Below, in pieces: positions 1 through 8,776 of a DNA stretch of 64,000 nt. Below the pieces are notes generated by a model. That model had not been told where the DNA came from and did no database searches. It saw nothing but the letters and a program-made list of their open reading frames with translations. The stretch comes from an uncultured Thermomicrobia bacterium (lineage in GTDB: Bacteria; Chloroflexota; Chloroflexia; Thermomicrobiales; JALYUS01), in the NCBI GenBank assembly GCA_937968015.1, contig CALBSO010000121.1:1-64000 (forward strand). Reading direction: 5' to 3'. Position numbers and translations under genes: made by a program. Positions within the stretch are counted from its first letter, which is position 1. Every line of letters begins with the position of its first letter.

Positions 1-170
1 TTCCTATCTCGCCCGTCCGTGGTATTGCCTACCACCAACTGCGTAAGTCCTATCATTATTTCCACTAGCGATCGGGGCGCTAACGGTCACACGTCGCGGC
101 GATACCGCACATCGCGCGGGAACAGCAGGGTTGCTGTACGTGTTGGAGAGGATAGAAACCTCATCCCCGG

Positions 171-202
171 CCCCTCTCCATTGCCAGAGCAATAGAGAGG
201 GG
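171..202 (+). promoter_or_regulatory. Long hairpin in the leader of the NHL/thioredoxin gene
   Basis: An 8-bp arm (CCCCTCTC, 171-178) pairs perfectly with GAGAGGGG (195-202). A single C/A mismatch follows, then a second 5-bp arm (ATTGC/GCAAT) closes a CAGA tetraloop. It ends 45 bases before the ATG at 248. No T-tract follows, so a classical intrinsic terminator is unlikely. It may be a 5'-leader structure or a Rho-independent-like end of an upstream gene outside the window. The rest of positions 1-247 shows no convincing gene. Confidence 0.5.
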
Positions 203-247
203 GAGCAAGATGCCCAGCACGTAGCCCTTCGAAGGAGGCCCGTTGCA

Positions 248-2122
248 ATGCCACAATCGCCCTTTCGCAACCGCGTGCGTGCGCCCGAACTGAATGGCGG
301 GCTTGGTTGGTTGAACACCGATCATCCGCTCTCGCTTGCGGAAGTGCGCGGGCGGATCGTGCTGCTCGATTTCTGGACGTACTGCTGTATCAACTGCATG
401 CACATCCTGCCCGATCTGAAGACGCTGGAGGAGCGGTACCCGAATGAACTCGTCGTGATCGGCGTCCACTCCGCCAAGTTCACGAACGAGGGGCTGTCCG
501 ACAATATCCGGCAGGCGATCCTCCGCTATGAGATCGGCCATCCGGTCGTCAACGATGCGAAGTTCGCTATCTGGCAGCAATACGGCGTGCGCGCCTGGCC
601 GACACTGCTGATGATTGACCCGGAGGGATACGCGGTCGCCGCCTACTCCGGCGAGGGCAACCTCGCGCGGATTGACCGGGATATCCAAACGCTTCTTCAA
701 ACGTATCCCGACGTGGCGAAGCAGACGCCCTTCCACATCACCCGCGAGGAAACGCCACCGACACCGCTCCGCTATCCCGGCAAAGTGCTCGCGGACATCG
801 CGCACGGGCGGCTCTTCGTCGCGGACTCGAACCACAACCAGATCGTCATCCTGGCGCCCGATGGCACGGTGCAAACCCGCATCGGCACCGGCGCGATCGG
901 CGCGGCGGACGGCGAATACCGCGCGGCGACCTTCAATCATCCGCAGGGGATGGCGCTCGTTGGTGAGACGCTATACGTCGCGGATACGGAGAATCACCTC
1001 CTCCGCGCCGTGGACCTCGTGGCAGCGCGCGTCACAACGGTCGCGGGCACCGGGGTGCAGGCTCGCTTCCGTGCGACAGGTGGCGACGCGCTGACAACGC
1101 CCATCAACTCGCCGTGGGACCTCACGTACGTCAACGGCGAACTGTATATCGCGATGGCCGGGCCGCACCAAATATGGGTGTACTGTCCCAGCGCGCGCCG
1201 TGTGGATGTCTATGCGGGTTCGGGTGCCGAGGCGCGCGTGGATGGCACACTCGATGATGCGGCCTTCGCGCAGCCAAGCGGCATCACGACGGACGGCGCG
1301 AACCTCTATGTCGCGGACAGCGAGACAAGCAGTATCCGGCGGATTGACCTGGCGACCAGGCGCGTGACGACCCTCGTCGGCGAAGACCTCTTCGCGTTCG
1401 GTGATGTGGACGGCAGCGGCGCACGCGTCCGCTTGCAGCACCCGCTCGGCGTCGAATATGCGGACGGAGCGCTCCTGATCGCGGACACGTACAACCACAA
1501 GGTTAAGCGGCTCGACCTCGTCACCCAATCGGTTACAACGATCGCGGGAACGGGCGAACCAGGCATGGCGGACGGCACATCAGGCCAACTCTACGAACCG
1601 GGCGGCCTGAGCGTGTCGGGTCTCGATCTCTCTATTGCGGATACAAACAACCACCTGCTGCGCCGCCTCGACCTGACCACCGGCACGCTGACGACGATTC
1701 CCGTGCGAGAGGCGGTACCGATAGGAGAGCCCGACGAGTTCTTCCCCGCGCTCGAAACGATCCCGGCGCCCGAGCAGCGGATAACCGCGAACACCCCCGC
1801 CACACTCGCCGTCACGCTCAGCCTACCGGCGGAGCACCACATCAACAGCGAAGCGCCAAATAGCCAGTCGCTCCGTGTGGACGGCACACCCGTACCACTG
1901 CCCACGCCATCGCTGGGGAATGGCACGATCATTGTCCCGCTCGGCTCCCTCTCCGCAGGCCAGCACGAAGCGCGCTACACACTCACGCTCTACTACTGCC
2001 GCGAAGGCAACGAGGCGTCCTGCGCGATCCGTTCCCTCCAGTGGCAGATACCACTCATCGTGAACGGCACGGTGAGCGCGACACAGATCGCGCTCACCGC
2101 AGCCTTGGCCGCGCAGGAATAG
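248..2122 (+). CDS. NHLRC2-like thioredoxin-domain and NHL-repeat protein
   Basis: The protein has 624 residues. The N-terminal 150 residues form a thioredoxin-like domain with the motif YCCINC (C46, C47, C50; CxxC = C47-C50) inside a VLLDFWTYCCINC stretch typical of NHLRC2 and related bacterial proteins. Residues about 170-500 contain repeated NHL blades, seen as recurring VADSNHNQI, VADTENHLLR, VADSETSSIRR and IADTYNHKVKRLD strands, which should form a six-bladed propeller. The last 110 residues are a beta-rich domain with three cysteines. I chose the ATG at 248 because GAAGGAGG lies 10 bases before it; the reading frame extends 39 codons upstream without a ribosome site. No signal peptide is visible, so it is probably cytoplasmic. 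The family is linked to redox or protein-interaction roles, but the substrate is unknown. Confidence 0.85.
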   Translation: MPQSPFRNRVRAPELNGGLGWLNTDHPLSLAEVRGRIVLLDFWTYCCINCMHILPDLKTLEERYPNELVVIGVHSAKFTNEGLSDNIRQAILRYEIGHPVVNDAKFAIWQQYGVRAWPTLLMIDPEGYAVAAYSGEGNLARIDRDIQTLLQTYPDVAKQTPFHITREETPPTPLRYPGKVLADIAHGRLFVADSNHNQIVILAPDGTVQTRIGTGAIGAADGEYRAATFNHPQGMALVGETLYVADTENHLLRAVDLVAARVTTVAGTGVQARFRATGGDALTTPINSPWDLTYVNGELYIAMAGPHQIWVYCPSARRVDVYAGSGAEARVDGTLDDAAFAQPSGITTDGANLYVADSETSSIRRIDLATRRVTTLVGEDLFAFGDVDGSGARVRLQHPLGVEYADGALLIADTYNHKVKRLDLVTQSVTTIAGTGEPGMADGTSGQLYEPGGLSVSGLDLSIADTNNHLLRRLDLTTGTLTTIPVREAVPIGEPDEFFPALETIPAPEQRITANTPATLAVTLSLPAEHHINSEAPNSQSLRVDGTPVPLPTPSLGNGTIIVPLGSLSAGQHEARYTLTLYYCREGNEASCAIRSLQWQIPLIVNGTVSATQIALTAALAAQE

Positions 2123-2321
2123 ATTCTCCCTCATCTCTCTCATAATGTTCGAGGGGCGCACCGCAATGCGTCCCCTGTATGCCTTACGGCGCCGTGCTCC
2201 GAAGACGAGAGGGCAGCGCGGTCAGATCACACCGACGAGCATCGTGGCGCTGCCCTTCACGGATCGGGACTTCAACCGCGGCTCGCGCACCTAAATTTCG
2301 CGCGTCAACCGCGAATACCTT

Positions 2322-2356
2322 AGACCGCTGGGGTCGTTGCCCCGGCGGTCTTCTTT
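2322..2356 (+). terminator. Intrinsic terminator after the NHL/thioredoxin gene
   Basis: AGACCGCTGGGG (2322-2333) pairs over 12 bp with CCCCGGCGGTCT (2340-2351), including one G-T pair, around the 6-base loop TCGTTG. TTCTTT follows (2351-2356). It lies 200 bases after the NHL gene stop and 67 before the phosphatase ATG, so it separates the two transcripts. No gene is visible in 2123-2422. Confidence 0.75.
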
Positions 2357-2422
2357 GTATACTCCTATCGGCTGGATGGACGCGCGTCACGGTCGCACGG
2401 GAAGCGAAGGGGCAGTGGACGC

Positions 2423-3160
2423 ATGACACACCTCTACCTAATCCGCCACGGTGAGGCGGTCACGAATGTTGAACCGATCATCGGCGGGATGCGCGGCGAC
2501 ACGGGTCTCTCGCCGCTCGGCGTGCGGCAGGCAGAGGCATTGCGGGACCGGCTTGCCGCGACTGGAGAGATCGCCGCCGACCTTCTGATCGCCAGTACCC
2601 TGCCCCGCGCCCGGCAGACGGCGGTGATTATCGCCCCCGCGCTCGGTCTGCCGATCGTCTGGGAGGACGACGTGCAGGAGATGCGCGTCGGCGAAGCGGA
2701 CGGCCTGCGACTGGACGAATTCGCGCGGCGATACGGTGTGCCCGATGTCGAGCGCGAACCGTATCGCCCGCTCGCTCCCGGCGGCGAGAGTTGGGCGCAG
2801 TTTCTCCTCCGTGTCGGCACAACGCTGCGTCGCATCGCGGATGAGCATGACGGCCAGACGGTCGTCATCGTCTGCCACGGTGGGGTGATTGACGGTTCGA
2901 TGGTCTGCTTCTTCGGCATGAACACCCAAGCCATCCCGACGGTGGACTTCCACACGCACAACACCTCGATCACCCACTGGGAGCGGCGAACACGAGAGAC
3001 CCTTCCACCGCGCTGGCGACTCGTTGCCTACAACGATACCGCCCACCTCTGCGACATCGGCGCGGTCGAGCACACCCACTGGGAAGAACTGCGCGCCAAG
3101 CCGGTGACCGGCGCCGATTCGCCCGCCGTCCCGCTGCCGACCGAACCATCGGGGAAATGA
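2423..3160 (+). CDS. Histidine phosphatase family protein
   Basis: The 245-residue protein begins with LYLIRHGEAV, the phosphoglycerate-mutase-superfamily RHG motif. His9 is the residue phosphorylated in the catalytic cycle. The acid/base region reads VQEMRVGEADG and the second conserved histidine is in VVIVCHGGVIDG. Length fits a small cytoplasmic acid phosphatase or broad-specificity phosphatase of the cobC/GpmB type. The last 70 residues are a less conserved extension. The gene is monocistronic: a terminator precedes it and the next gene is convergent. The substrate cannot be read from sequence. Confidence 0.88.
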   Translation: MTHLYLIRHGEAVTNVEPIIGGMRGDTGLSPLGVRQAEALRDRLAATGEIAADLLIASTLPRARQTAVIIAPALGLPIVWEDDVQEMRVGEADGLRLDEFARRYGVPDVEREPYRPLAPGGESWAQFLLRVGTTLRRIADEHDGQTVVIVCHGGVIDGSMVCFFGMNTQAIPTVDFHTHNTSITHWERRTRETLPPRWRLVAYNDTAHLCDIGAVEHTHWEELRAKPVTGADSPAVPLPTEPSGK

Positions 3161-3386
3161 GCGCGACTACGTAACGCGATGTGCAGGTATCAATCGGTGA
3201 GCAGTTTGTCGAACTGCGGGGGCGAGAGGCCCCGCTGCCGGCAGAGCAGGACGGCGATTGTATGACTGACGACGCAGCGCAACCTTGGAAGAGGGTCACG
3301 AGGGCGAGCCGCCAGGGGCATAGGCAGGTTTGCCATGACTGAGGAACAGGTGCAGGAAGTCCGCGTCCGCATAGATGACGCCCACG

Positions 3387-5198
3387 CTATCCTGTGATTG
3401 GTTCGTAGCGGAGATTGCGGAAGATCGCGCTCGCATCGCGCTGGCTGCTCTCGCTGAGGACGCGCGCCGCAAGTGCAAAGGCGCGGAAGCTCGCCAATTC
3501 GGCGGGCACGGGCAGTTGGGCCACCGCGACACCATTCACAGCACAACTCAGATTCCCCGCACGCACCGAGACGCGCGGGATATTCACCGCATCCGGCGCC
3601 GTCTTAATCGCTTGCGAGGGTGTCCAGTCAATACGTGTAACGCTGCCCTCACCGCCGGGGCGCTGCTGCACGATGCTAAAGTTCCCGTCCCCGCGCAGGA
3701 GGAACGTGAGGAACTGCTGCTGGTCATTGGCGGAGACGTAGTTGAAAAGGAAGAGGATGCCGCCGCATGATCCCTTCGGATCGCCTGTTAGCCGCATCTC
3801 TGCCTCCGCCATGAACTGGGGCGTGAGCGTGACATTCTTTGGGATCCAGTCTCCCCACGAGAGCAGACCTTTTCCGTCCGGCTTTTTCGAGACGCGCACG
3901 GTGTATATACCATTATCAAGCGTGCGGGCGGACTGCTCCACGGTGATCACATTCCATTGATTCGGGTCCGTCATGTCGGCCGCGATCGCTTTCGGGGAGA
4001 ACGTCGGAAGCGGCACGGCCGTGACAGTCGGCAGGAGCGTGACGGTCGGCGATCGCGTCGGTGTGACTGCGATAGTCGGTGCCGCGGTGGGCGCCGGGAC
4101 AGTCGTCGGTGTCGCACCCGCTCCAGCGACGGGTGTGGCGCTGTTGCCGTTGTCGCCGCGATCGCGAACGAAAAAGAACGCGCCGCCCGCCGCGCCGGCG
4201 AGCGCAAGGCCACCTAATCCGGCGAGTATCACGCGGCGACCAGTCCGCCTTGGTCGCGCGCCAGGCACGGCTGGCGATGGGACCGGAGCAAACTCGGGGG
4301 CAAGAGGATAGGCGGGTTGCGGCGGCCAATAGGGAGCGGCTTCGACGGGTACGCCAGGCGCCGGGGCGGCGAATGCGCCCTCGATTGCCTCAATAGCGGC
4401 GACAACATCGCGCATCGCGGGGTAGCGGTGTTCCGGCTGCTCTTCGGTCATCCGTTCGATCAGGGCGGCAACAGGAGTGGGGAAAGTCGCTATCCGCGCG
4501 GTAAAGTCGTTCCTGTTCTGCCGATCATACGGCGCGCCCGTCAGCATCTCGTAGAGCACAACGCCGAGACCGTATTGATCGCTCGCCGGCGAGACGAAGC
4601 CGGCTGTGTGGATCTGCTCAGGGCTGTGGTAGCGCGACACAGAGGGGCTGCCTGAATCCGTCTGAGTTTCATTAGCGAGATCGTCGATCTGGGCGCTGCC
4701 GAAGCCGCCGACTTTCGCACGGCCATCCGCTGTGAAGTAGATATGTGCCGGAGTCACATCACGGTGGACGAGGCCGACATTATGTGCCGCCTGTAAGCCG
4801 CGCGCGCTGTCCGCGGTGATGTGCAGTGCGTCAATGAGTGGCAGCGGCCCGTAGGTCATGCGCTCCGCGAGTGTGCCACCGGGTAGGAACTCACGAATCA
4901 GAAAAGGGATCGCCGCTGCATCATACAGCAGGTCAAAAATCGCAACGAGATGGGGGTGATTCCCCACGCGCGATCCCGCTTCGCGTTGGCGATTGAGCCG
5001 TTGGTCGACGGCACTGCGTGCGGCGGGGTCACTGACGAGCGCAAGCCGGAGCGTTTCGATTGACACGGGCACATTCGATTGTGGATCGAATGCCGTGAGC
5101 GTCGCGCTCAGATCGTCCTCGCTCTGCACCCCCTGCATCTGGTAGCGACCGAGCAATAGCGAGGGGGATTCCTTGCCGTTTTGATTATTACTCGCCAT
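3387..5198 (-). CDS. Membrane-anchored Ser/Thr protein pseudokinase with extracytoplasmic C-terminal domain
   Basis: The protein has 603 residues. Residues about 16-270 have the length and layout of a bacterial PknB-type kinase, but each catalytic signature is altered. The glycine loop is gone (GRYQMQGVQSEDD). The VAIK lysine region reads VSIETL. The catalytic loop is HRDVTPAHIYF, lacking the usual Lys and Asn. DFG is replaced by GFG. Structural motifs such as SRYHSPEQ and SDQYGLGVVLYEMLTG remain, so it is best read as a pseudokinase. A single membrane span lies at about 322-345 (VILAGLGGLALAGAAGGAFFFV). A Thr/Pro-rich linker follows, then about 200 residues of beta-rich outer domain resembling DUF1080/laminin-G-like folds. 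GGAGAGG precedes the ATG. Its closeness to the eCIS locus with its active kinase is suggestive but not proof of a link. Confidence 0.85.
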   Translation of the reverse strand: MASNNQNGKESPSLLLGRYQMQGVQSEDDLSATLTAFDPQSNVPVSIETLRLALVSDPAARSAVDQRLNRQREAGSRVGNHPHLVAIFDLLYDAAAIPFLIREFLPGGTLAERMTYGPLPLIDALHITADSARGLQAAHNVGLVHRDVTPAHIYFTADGRAKVGGFGSAQIDDLANETQTDSGSPSVSRYHSPEQIHTAGFVSPASDQYGLGVVLYEMLTGAPYDRQNRNDFTARIATFPTPVAALIERMTEEQPEHRYPAMRDVVAAIEAIEGAFAAPAPGVPVEAAPYWPPQPAYPLAPEFAPVPSPAVPGARPRRTGRRVILAGLGGLALAGAAGGAFFFVRDRGDNGNSATPVAGAGATPTTVPAPTAAPTIAVTPTRSPTVTLLPTVTAVPLPTFSPKAIAADMTDPNQWNVITVEQSARTLDNGIYTVRVSKKPDGKGLLSWGDWIPKNVTLTPQFMAEAEMRLTGDPKGSCGGILFLFNYVSANDQQQFLTFLLRGDGNFSIVQQRPGGEGSVTRIDWTPSQAIKTAPDAVNIPRVSVRAGNLSCAVNGVAVAQLPVPAELASFRAFALAARVLSESSQRDASAIFRNLRYEPITG

Positions 5199-5443
5199 CG
5201 TCGCCTCTCCGTTTCCCTACTCCCCAGACACATACAAAAATAGGCCGGGCCGTAATCTCCGATACCCGCTGATCGATGCGCCGCATAGAGAGAGAACGAA
5301 ACGCGGTGTGTGCGGTTCCGCTGCCGCGTACTTCGGCGCTCGTCCAATGCGGGGAAGGACGACATACGGGCAGTATAGCGCGAGCTCGCGAGGACTCCTC
5401 GAATGTGCTACGAAACCGATTGCATAGTCGCAATCGCGGGGCC

Positions 5444-6190
5444 TCAGATCGCGCTGCTCGCATGGAATCCCGCGAGCAGCCGACGCACGCACTCTCGATA
5501 CTCGAGCCATGTGAGATTCGCCTCGCCCGGCGCCGTTATGTCGCCGCTTTCCCCACGATCTATACCCCATGTGCGCTGGATGTCCGTCATGGCGATTGGG
5601 CCTATCTCCTGGTTCAGCGCGTCCAGAGAGTCATATGCATTCATGAGGTAATCGTAGTATCCGTACAGCGAAAACTGCGTGTTGGGTCGGGCGATCATGA
5701 CGCGCGCATTCCAGCAGGAGACAACATCCTCGTAGATCGCGAACTGCATGACGCGTCGTGTGATCGCCTCGCGCCATGCCGGGCGACGCACCACCTCCGA
5801 TGGCCAGGAACCGGGCGGGCAGAGTGCGTCATCAAATTGCACGGTGACACCGCCGATAGCGGTCATCGGATATGCCTGACAGACGACAGGCCGGTGCTCA
5901 TAAATGCCGCAGCGGGTGTTGCCACCCTTCAATTCGATGAGGAAGACACAGGGCTGGTTCGGACGGAACCGCCCGCGCTTGTCGAGCGCCAGCCCGTACG
6001 GCGGATCCGTAGGATCGAGTACGAAGCCATCGGCACGGGGTGGCTCCTGCGGGCATGGAACGAGAAACTGCTCCGGGCCAAGACGTTGCCGCGTGCTGAT
6101 ACGCCAGACATCGTAACCGCAGACGGGCACAAGATACGACCGGCAGCAGGCGCCGCACGTCGCGCAAGGGTTGTGCGGAGGATCGCTCAT
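5444..6190 (-). CDS. YkgJ-family cysteine-cluster protein (second of pair)
   Basis: The 248-residue protein begins near CATCGACCRSY-type spacing (CxxCxxCC) and continues with FVLDPTDPPYGLALDKRG, then CVFLIELKGGNTRCGIYEHRPVVCQAYP. This is the YkgJ/FliB-like zinc/iron-chelating signature, where cysteines at both ends form one metal cluster. The ATG at 6190 overlaps the stop of the upstream paralogue (ATGA), giving translational coupling. The longer open frame that runs back to 6856 is only a shadow of the upstream gene. The function in cells is not established; members are often near oxidoreductases or methylases, but here the pair stands alone. Confidence 0.85.
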   Translation of the reverse strand: MSDPPHNPCATCGACCRSYLVPVCGYDVWRISTRQRLGPEQFLVPCPQEPPRADGFVLDPTDPPYGLALDKRGRFRPNQPCVFLIELKGGNTRCGIYEHRPVVCQAYPMTAIGGVTVQFDDALCPPGSWPSEVVRRPAWREAITRRVMQFAIYEDVVSCWNARVMIARPNTQFSLYGYYDYLMNAYDSLDALNQEIGPIAMTDIQRTWGIDRGESGDITAPGEANLTWLEYRECVRRLLAGFHASSAI

Positions 6191-6804
6191 TCTGCTGTTT
6201 CTCCCGACGGTGCAAGCGCATCGTACACGGCAAGGATGTGGTCGCAATAGGTGGGGAAGTCGAAAGCCACATCGGGCGGCGCGGCCGACACCTGCGCGTT
6301 CCACCGCGCGACGATCGCGCAGTATTCCTCGGAATCCGCTTGTCGCTCGGCAATCAGCGTGCGCTCCTCCTCGATATCCACATCCGTGAGTGACCAATCG
6401 CGGCAGGTGCAATCCGCGCCGTCCTGCACGGAGAGGACGCCGTCTGTAACGGCGCAGGGGAATGTCTTGCAAACGAGAGGCCGCAGATCCCCGAGGCCGC
6501 AGCGGTGATGCCCCTGCCGGGTGCGCAGCAGGAAGATACACGGAGGCGGTGTCTTCGTGTGGCGAGTCGCTCGCTTCGCGAACGCGAGCCGGAACTGCCG
6601 CCCTGACTGGTCGAGGAGGAAGGCATCGCGCCGGGGAGTTGGCGACGGAAAGACGACGAGGAACGACCAGGGCGGGATGTCGAGTGTCCGTGCGACGCGC
6701 CAAACATCGCGGCCGGTCGGGATCACCACCGCCGTATGGCAGCACGTCTTCCGCTTGCACGCGAGCCAGATCGCCTCTTTGTCGGTGACGGTCGGCATCG
6801 TCAT
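6187..6804 (-). CDS. YkgJ-family cysteine-cluster protein (first of pair)
   Basis: The protein has 205 residues from the ATG at 6804; alternatives are 6858 and 6798. Cysteine motifs are CKRKTCCHTA near the start, CIFLLRTRQGHHRCGLGDLRPLVCKTFPC in the middle, and a CTC pair later, as expected for a YkgJ-type metal-binding domain. It is a divergent paralogue of the downstream gene: both share a VWRV/VWRI segment followed by FLLDQSGRQFRLAF or FVLDPTDPPYGLAL. The two genes overlap by 4 bp and are surely one operon. Its own initiation site lacks a strong Shine-Dalgarno sequence, so the start is uncertain. Confidence 0.8.
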   Translation of the reverse strand: MTMPTVTDKEAIWLACKRKTCCHTAVVIPTGRDVWRVARTLDIPPWSFLVVFPSPTPRRDAFLLDQSGRQFRLAFAKRATRHTKTPPPCIFLLRTRQGHHRCGLGDLRPLVCKTFPCAVTDGVLSVQDGADCTCRDWSLTDVDIEEERTLIAERQADSEEYCAIVARWNAQVSAAPPDVAFDFPTYCDHILAVYDALAPSGETAE

Positions 6805-7260
6805 AGCTTCTCTGCCTCGTCCCATCCATTCGCTGGAGTCGAGCCGAACGTAGCACACGGCATCCGTCGCGTCAAACTGCGCGAAGGAGTGAGCCGGTCA
6901 TGCACCAGTCTCTCCCTCCAATAGATCGGTGTGGTGACGCGCTCGCACAACACGAGCGCCCGGAGTATTGCGCCCTTTCCCAAAACAGCCTATCATTTCC
7001 ATGGCGAAATAAACTTGGATCAGGGAGTACGGGTAATACGCTGATCGCGCACCTGCTTTCGTGACGGGAGGCAGCCGCGAACAGATCGGTACGAGACGCA
7101 TTCGTGTGAGCGTATGCCGTGCCGCCGTCATGCAGAACTATTTCGCGTACGGTGGCGTTGTAAGAGAGAGGGCCGATTCGGGCGGATGGAGCACAGAGTG
7201 TGAAGGAATCGCATCCCAACGTGCGGGGCGATCACCCTGGGTTCGTGAAGTGGGGGACCG
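6805..7260. other. Divergent intergenic region between the YkgJ pair and the BTAD regulator
   Basis: This 456-base stretch separates minus-strand and plus-strand transcription and must carry promoters for both. I see no convincing -35/-10 pair, hairpin or repeat. A GTGGGGGAC sequence just before 7261 can serve as the ribosome site of the regulator. Short open frames on both strands lack ribosome sites and recognisable sequence. Confidence 0.4.
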
Positions 7261-8352
7261 ATGAATACGTTGGAGATCACTCTTTTCGGCGCCCTGAGTG
7301 TCCAAAGCGCGGACGCGCCACTCACGCAGTTTCCGAGCGGCAAGATCAAACATCTCTTCGCCTATCTCCTCCTCAATCGCCATGCCGTCCACCCGCGCGA
7401 GCAACTCGCGGGCCTTTTCTGGGGTGATGAGAATGATCACCGCGCACGCCACTGCCTTAATACCGCCCTCTGGCGGCTCAACCGCATTCTCGCGCAGCCG
7501 GGGCCACGCACGCCGTCGTATCTCCGCGTTGATGCCCAGAACATCGGTTTCAATACCGCCAGCGATTTCTGGCTGGATGTCGATGAGTTCGAGAGCCGTT
7601 GCACCCTCGCGGAGCAGATCGGCCCGGATGCCCCGGAAAAGCAGGCAGCGCTCTACCGGCAGGCCATTGCGTGCTATCGCGGTGACCTCCTTGTGGACTG
7701 CTATGAGGATTGGTGCCTGGTTGAGCGGGAGCGTTTCCGCTGTCTCTATATTCGCGCGCTGAGTCGGCTCCTCGGCTACTATGCGGCACGGCGTGCGTAT
7801 GACGACGCGGTCGATTGCGCCCGCCGCATCCTCGCGTGCGACCCGCTACGTGAAGAGGTGCACCGCGATCTGATCAAGCTCTATCTGGCGATCAACCGCC
7901 CCGCCGACGCGCTCCGGCAGTATCGCATCTGTGAGGGGCTGCTCGTACGGGAACTGGCGGTCGAGCCGATGCCGGAGACACGCATCCTTCTCAATCGGAT
8001 CATCGGTGTGACGGCACAACCGGACCATCATGCGCCGACCCACACCATGCCGGGTGATCCACTGACGGAGAACACGCTCCAACGGAAGCTGAGCGTCGCC
8101 ACGGCACGGTTGTACGAGGCGGTCGGGACGTTCGACCGGGGCCGCATCCAGTTGCAGGAGGCTACCGCGCTGCTCGAGGAGGTGACGCGCGGGATGTGTG
8201 CCGCCGCTCCCGTCCGCGCAACCAGGATTGCCTCGCTCACGGTAGCGGAAGAGCTGCGACACGCGGTGGTTCTCCTCGATGACGTCACCCAGAGTTTCGG
8301 ACAGACCCTGGACGTGTCGGCCGACCACCGTGCGGTCGGCGACGTGTCGTGA
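7261..8352 (+). CDS. SARP-like transcriptional regulator with BTAD domain
   Basis: The protein has 363 residues. Residues 1-95 are an OmpR-type winged helix typical of SARP/AfsR regulators (LEITLFGALSVQSAD, then KIKHLFAYLLLNR and ARHCLNTALWRLNRIL). Residues about 100-245 are the helical bacterial transcriptional activation domain, with DLLVDCYEDWCLVERERFR and ALRQYRICEGLLVRELAVEP. A further 110 residues of mostly helical sequence have no clear family. There is no NB-ARC ATPase module, so it is the short form. It stands first in the eCIS gene string with the same orientation and is the obvious candidate activator of the locus. That role is inferred from position only. Confidence 0.85.
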   Translation: MNTLEITLFGALSVQSADAPLTQFPSGKIKHLFAYLLLNRHAVHPREQLAGLFWGDENDHRARHCLNTALWRLNRILAQPGPRTPSYLRVDAQNIGFNTASDFWLDVDEFESRCTLAEQIGPDAPEKQAALYRQAIACYRGDLLVDCYEDWCLVERERFRCLYIRALSRLLGYYAARRAYDDAVDCARRILACDPLREEVHRDLIKLYLAINRPADALRQYRICEGLLVRELAVEPMPETRILLNRIIGVTAQPDHHAPTHTMPGDPLTENTLQRKLSVATARLYEAVGTFDRGRIQLQEATALLEEVTRGMCAAAPVRATRIASLTVAEELRHAVVLLDDVTQSFGQTLDVSADHRAVGDVS

Positions 8353-8473
8353 TGGATGTGATGCTCTCGTGTCTCCGGTCTGCTTCACTGCGGGTGCACG
8401 ATCCATTCCGCCCGGCGGTGTCGTGATCACGCCACGGTGCGGCGAGCCCCGCGTTCGAGGCGACCAAAGGGAT

Positions 8474-8713
8474 ATGCTCGTGTCGCTGAATGAGCAGAGC
8501 CATGCGTTCGTCGTCAAGATTTGGCATGAGCGACGCGACATCATCGGCGCCGAATCGGTCTGGCGCGGCTCGGTAGATGATGTCCGGGGCGGGCCACGCG
8601 TCTATTTCAACTCACTCGTGACGCTCTGCAATTATCTCGCGCGACATGCCGATCTGGGGGAATATGCGATGGATAGCGACGAGGAGAGTCCGCGTGCGCC
8701 CCGGCCGCACTGA
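8474..8713 (+). CDS. Small companion protein of the BTAD regulator
   Basis: The 79-residue protein contains SHAFVVKIWHERRDIIGAE followed by VWRGSVDDVRGGPRVYF and a helix ending in LARHA. Proteins with this FVVxIWxE...WRGxI...Y pattern recur beside SARP/BTAD genes in Chloroflexota, as I recall. Their function is unknown. The ATG at 8474 has AAAGGGA just upstream; the frame extends to 8279, but the upstream part overlaps the BTAD gene and looks non-coding. A role as a signal-receiving or accessory partner of the regulator is possible but untested. Confidence 0.6.
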   Translation: MLVSLNEQSHAFVVKIWHERRDIIGAESVWRGSVDDVRGGPRVYFNSLVTLCNYLARHADLGEYAMDSDEESPRAPRPH

Positions 8714-8776
8714 AGTCGCGCCGTGCCGCCGGGTGTGGGCACAGTACGCGTATCTTCCCCATGAACGGGCGAACAG

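Noticed and set aside
3161..3386. Possible broken minus-strand gene between phosphatase and pseudokinase
   Set aside because: Short frames contain DADFLHLFLSHG-like sequence but nothing convincing; frame shifts and stops prevent a firm call.
5444..6856. 470-residue minus-strand frame covering both YkgJ genes
   Set aside because: Only its C-terminal 248 residues encode a YkgJ protein; the rest is an antisense or out-of-frame read of the upstream paralogue, and ATGA at 6190 is the real start.
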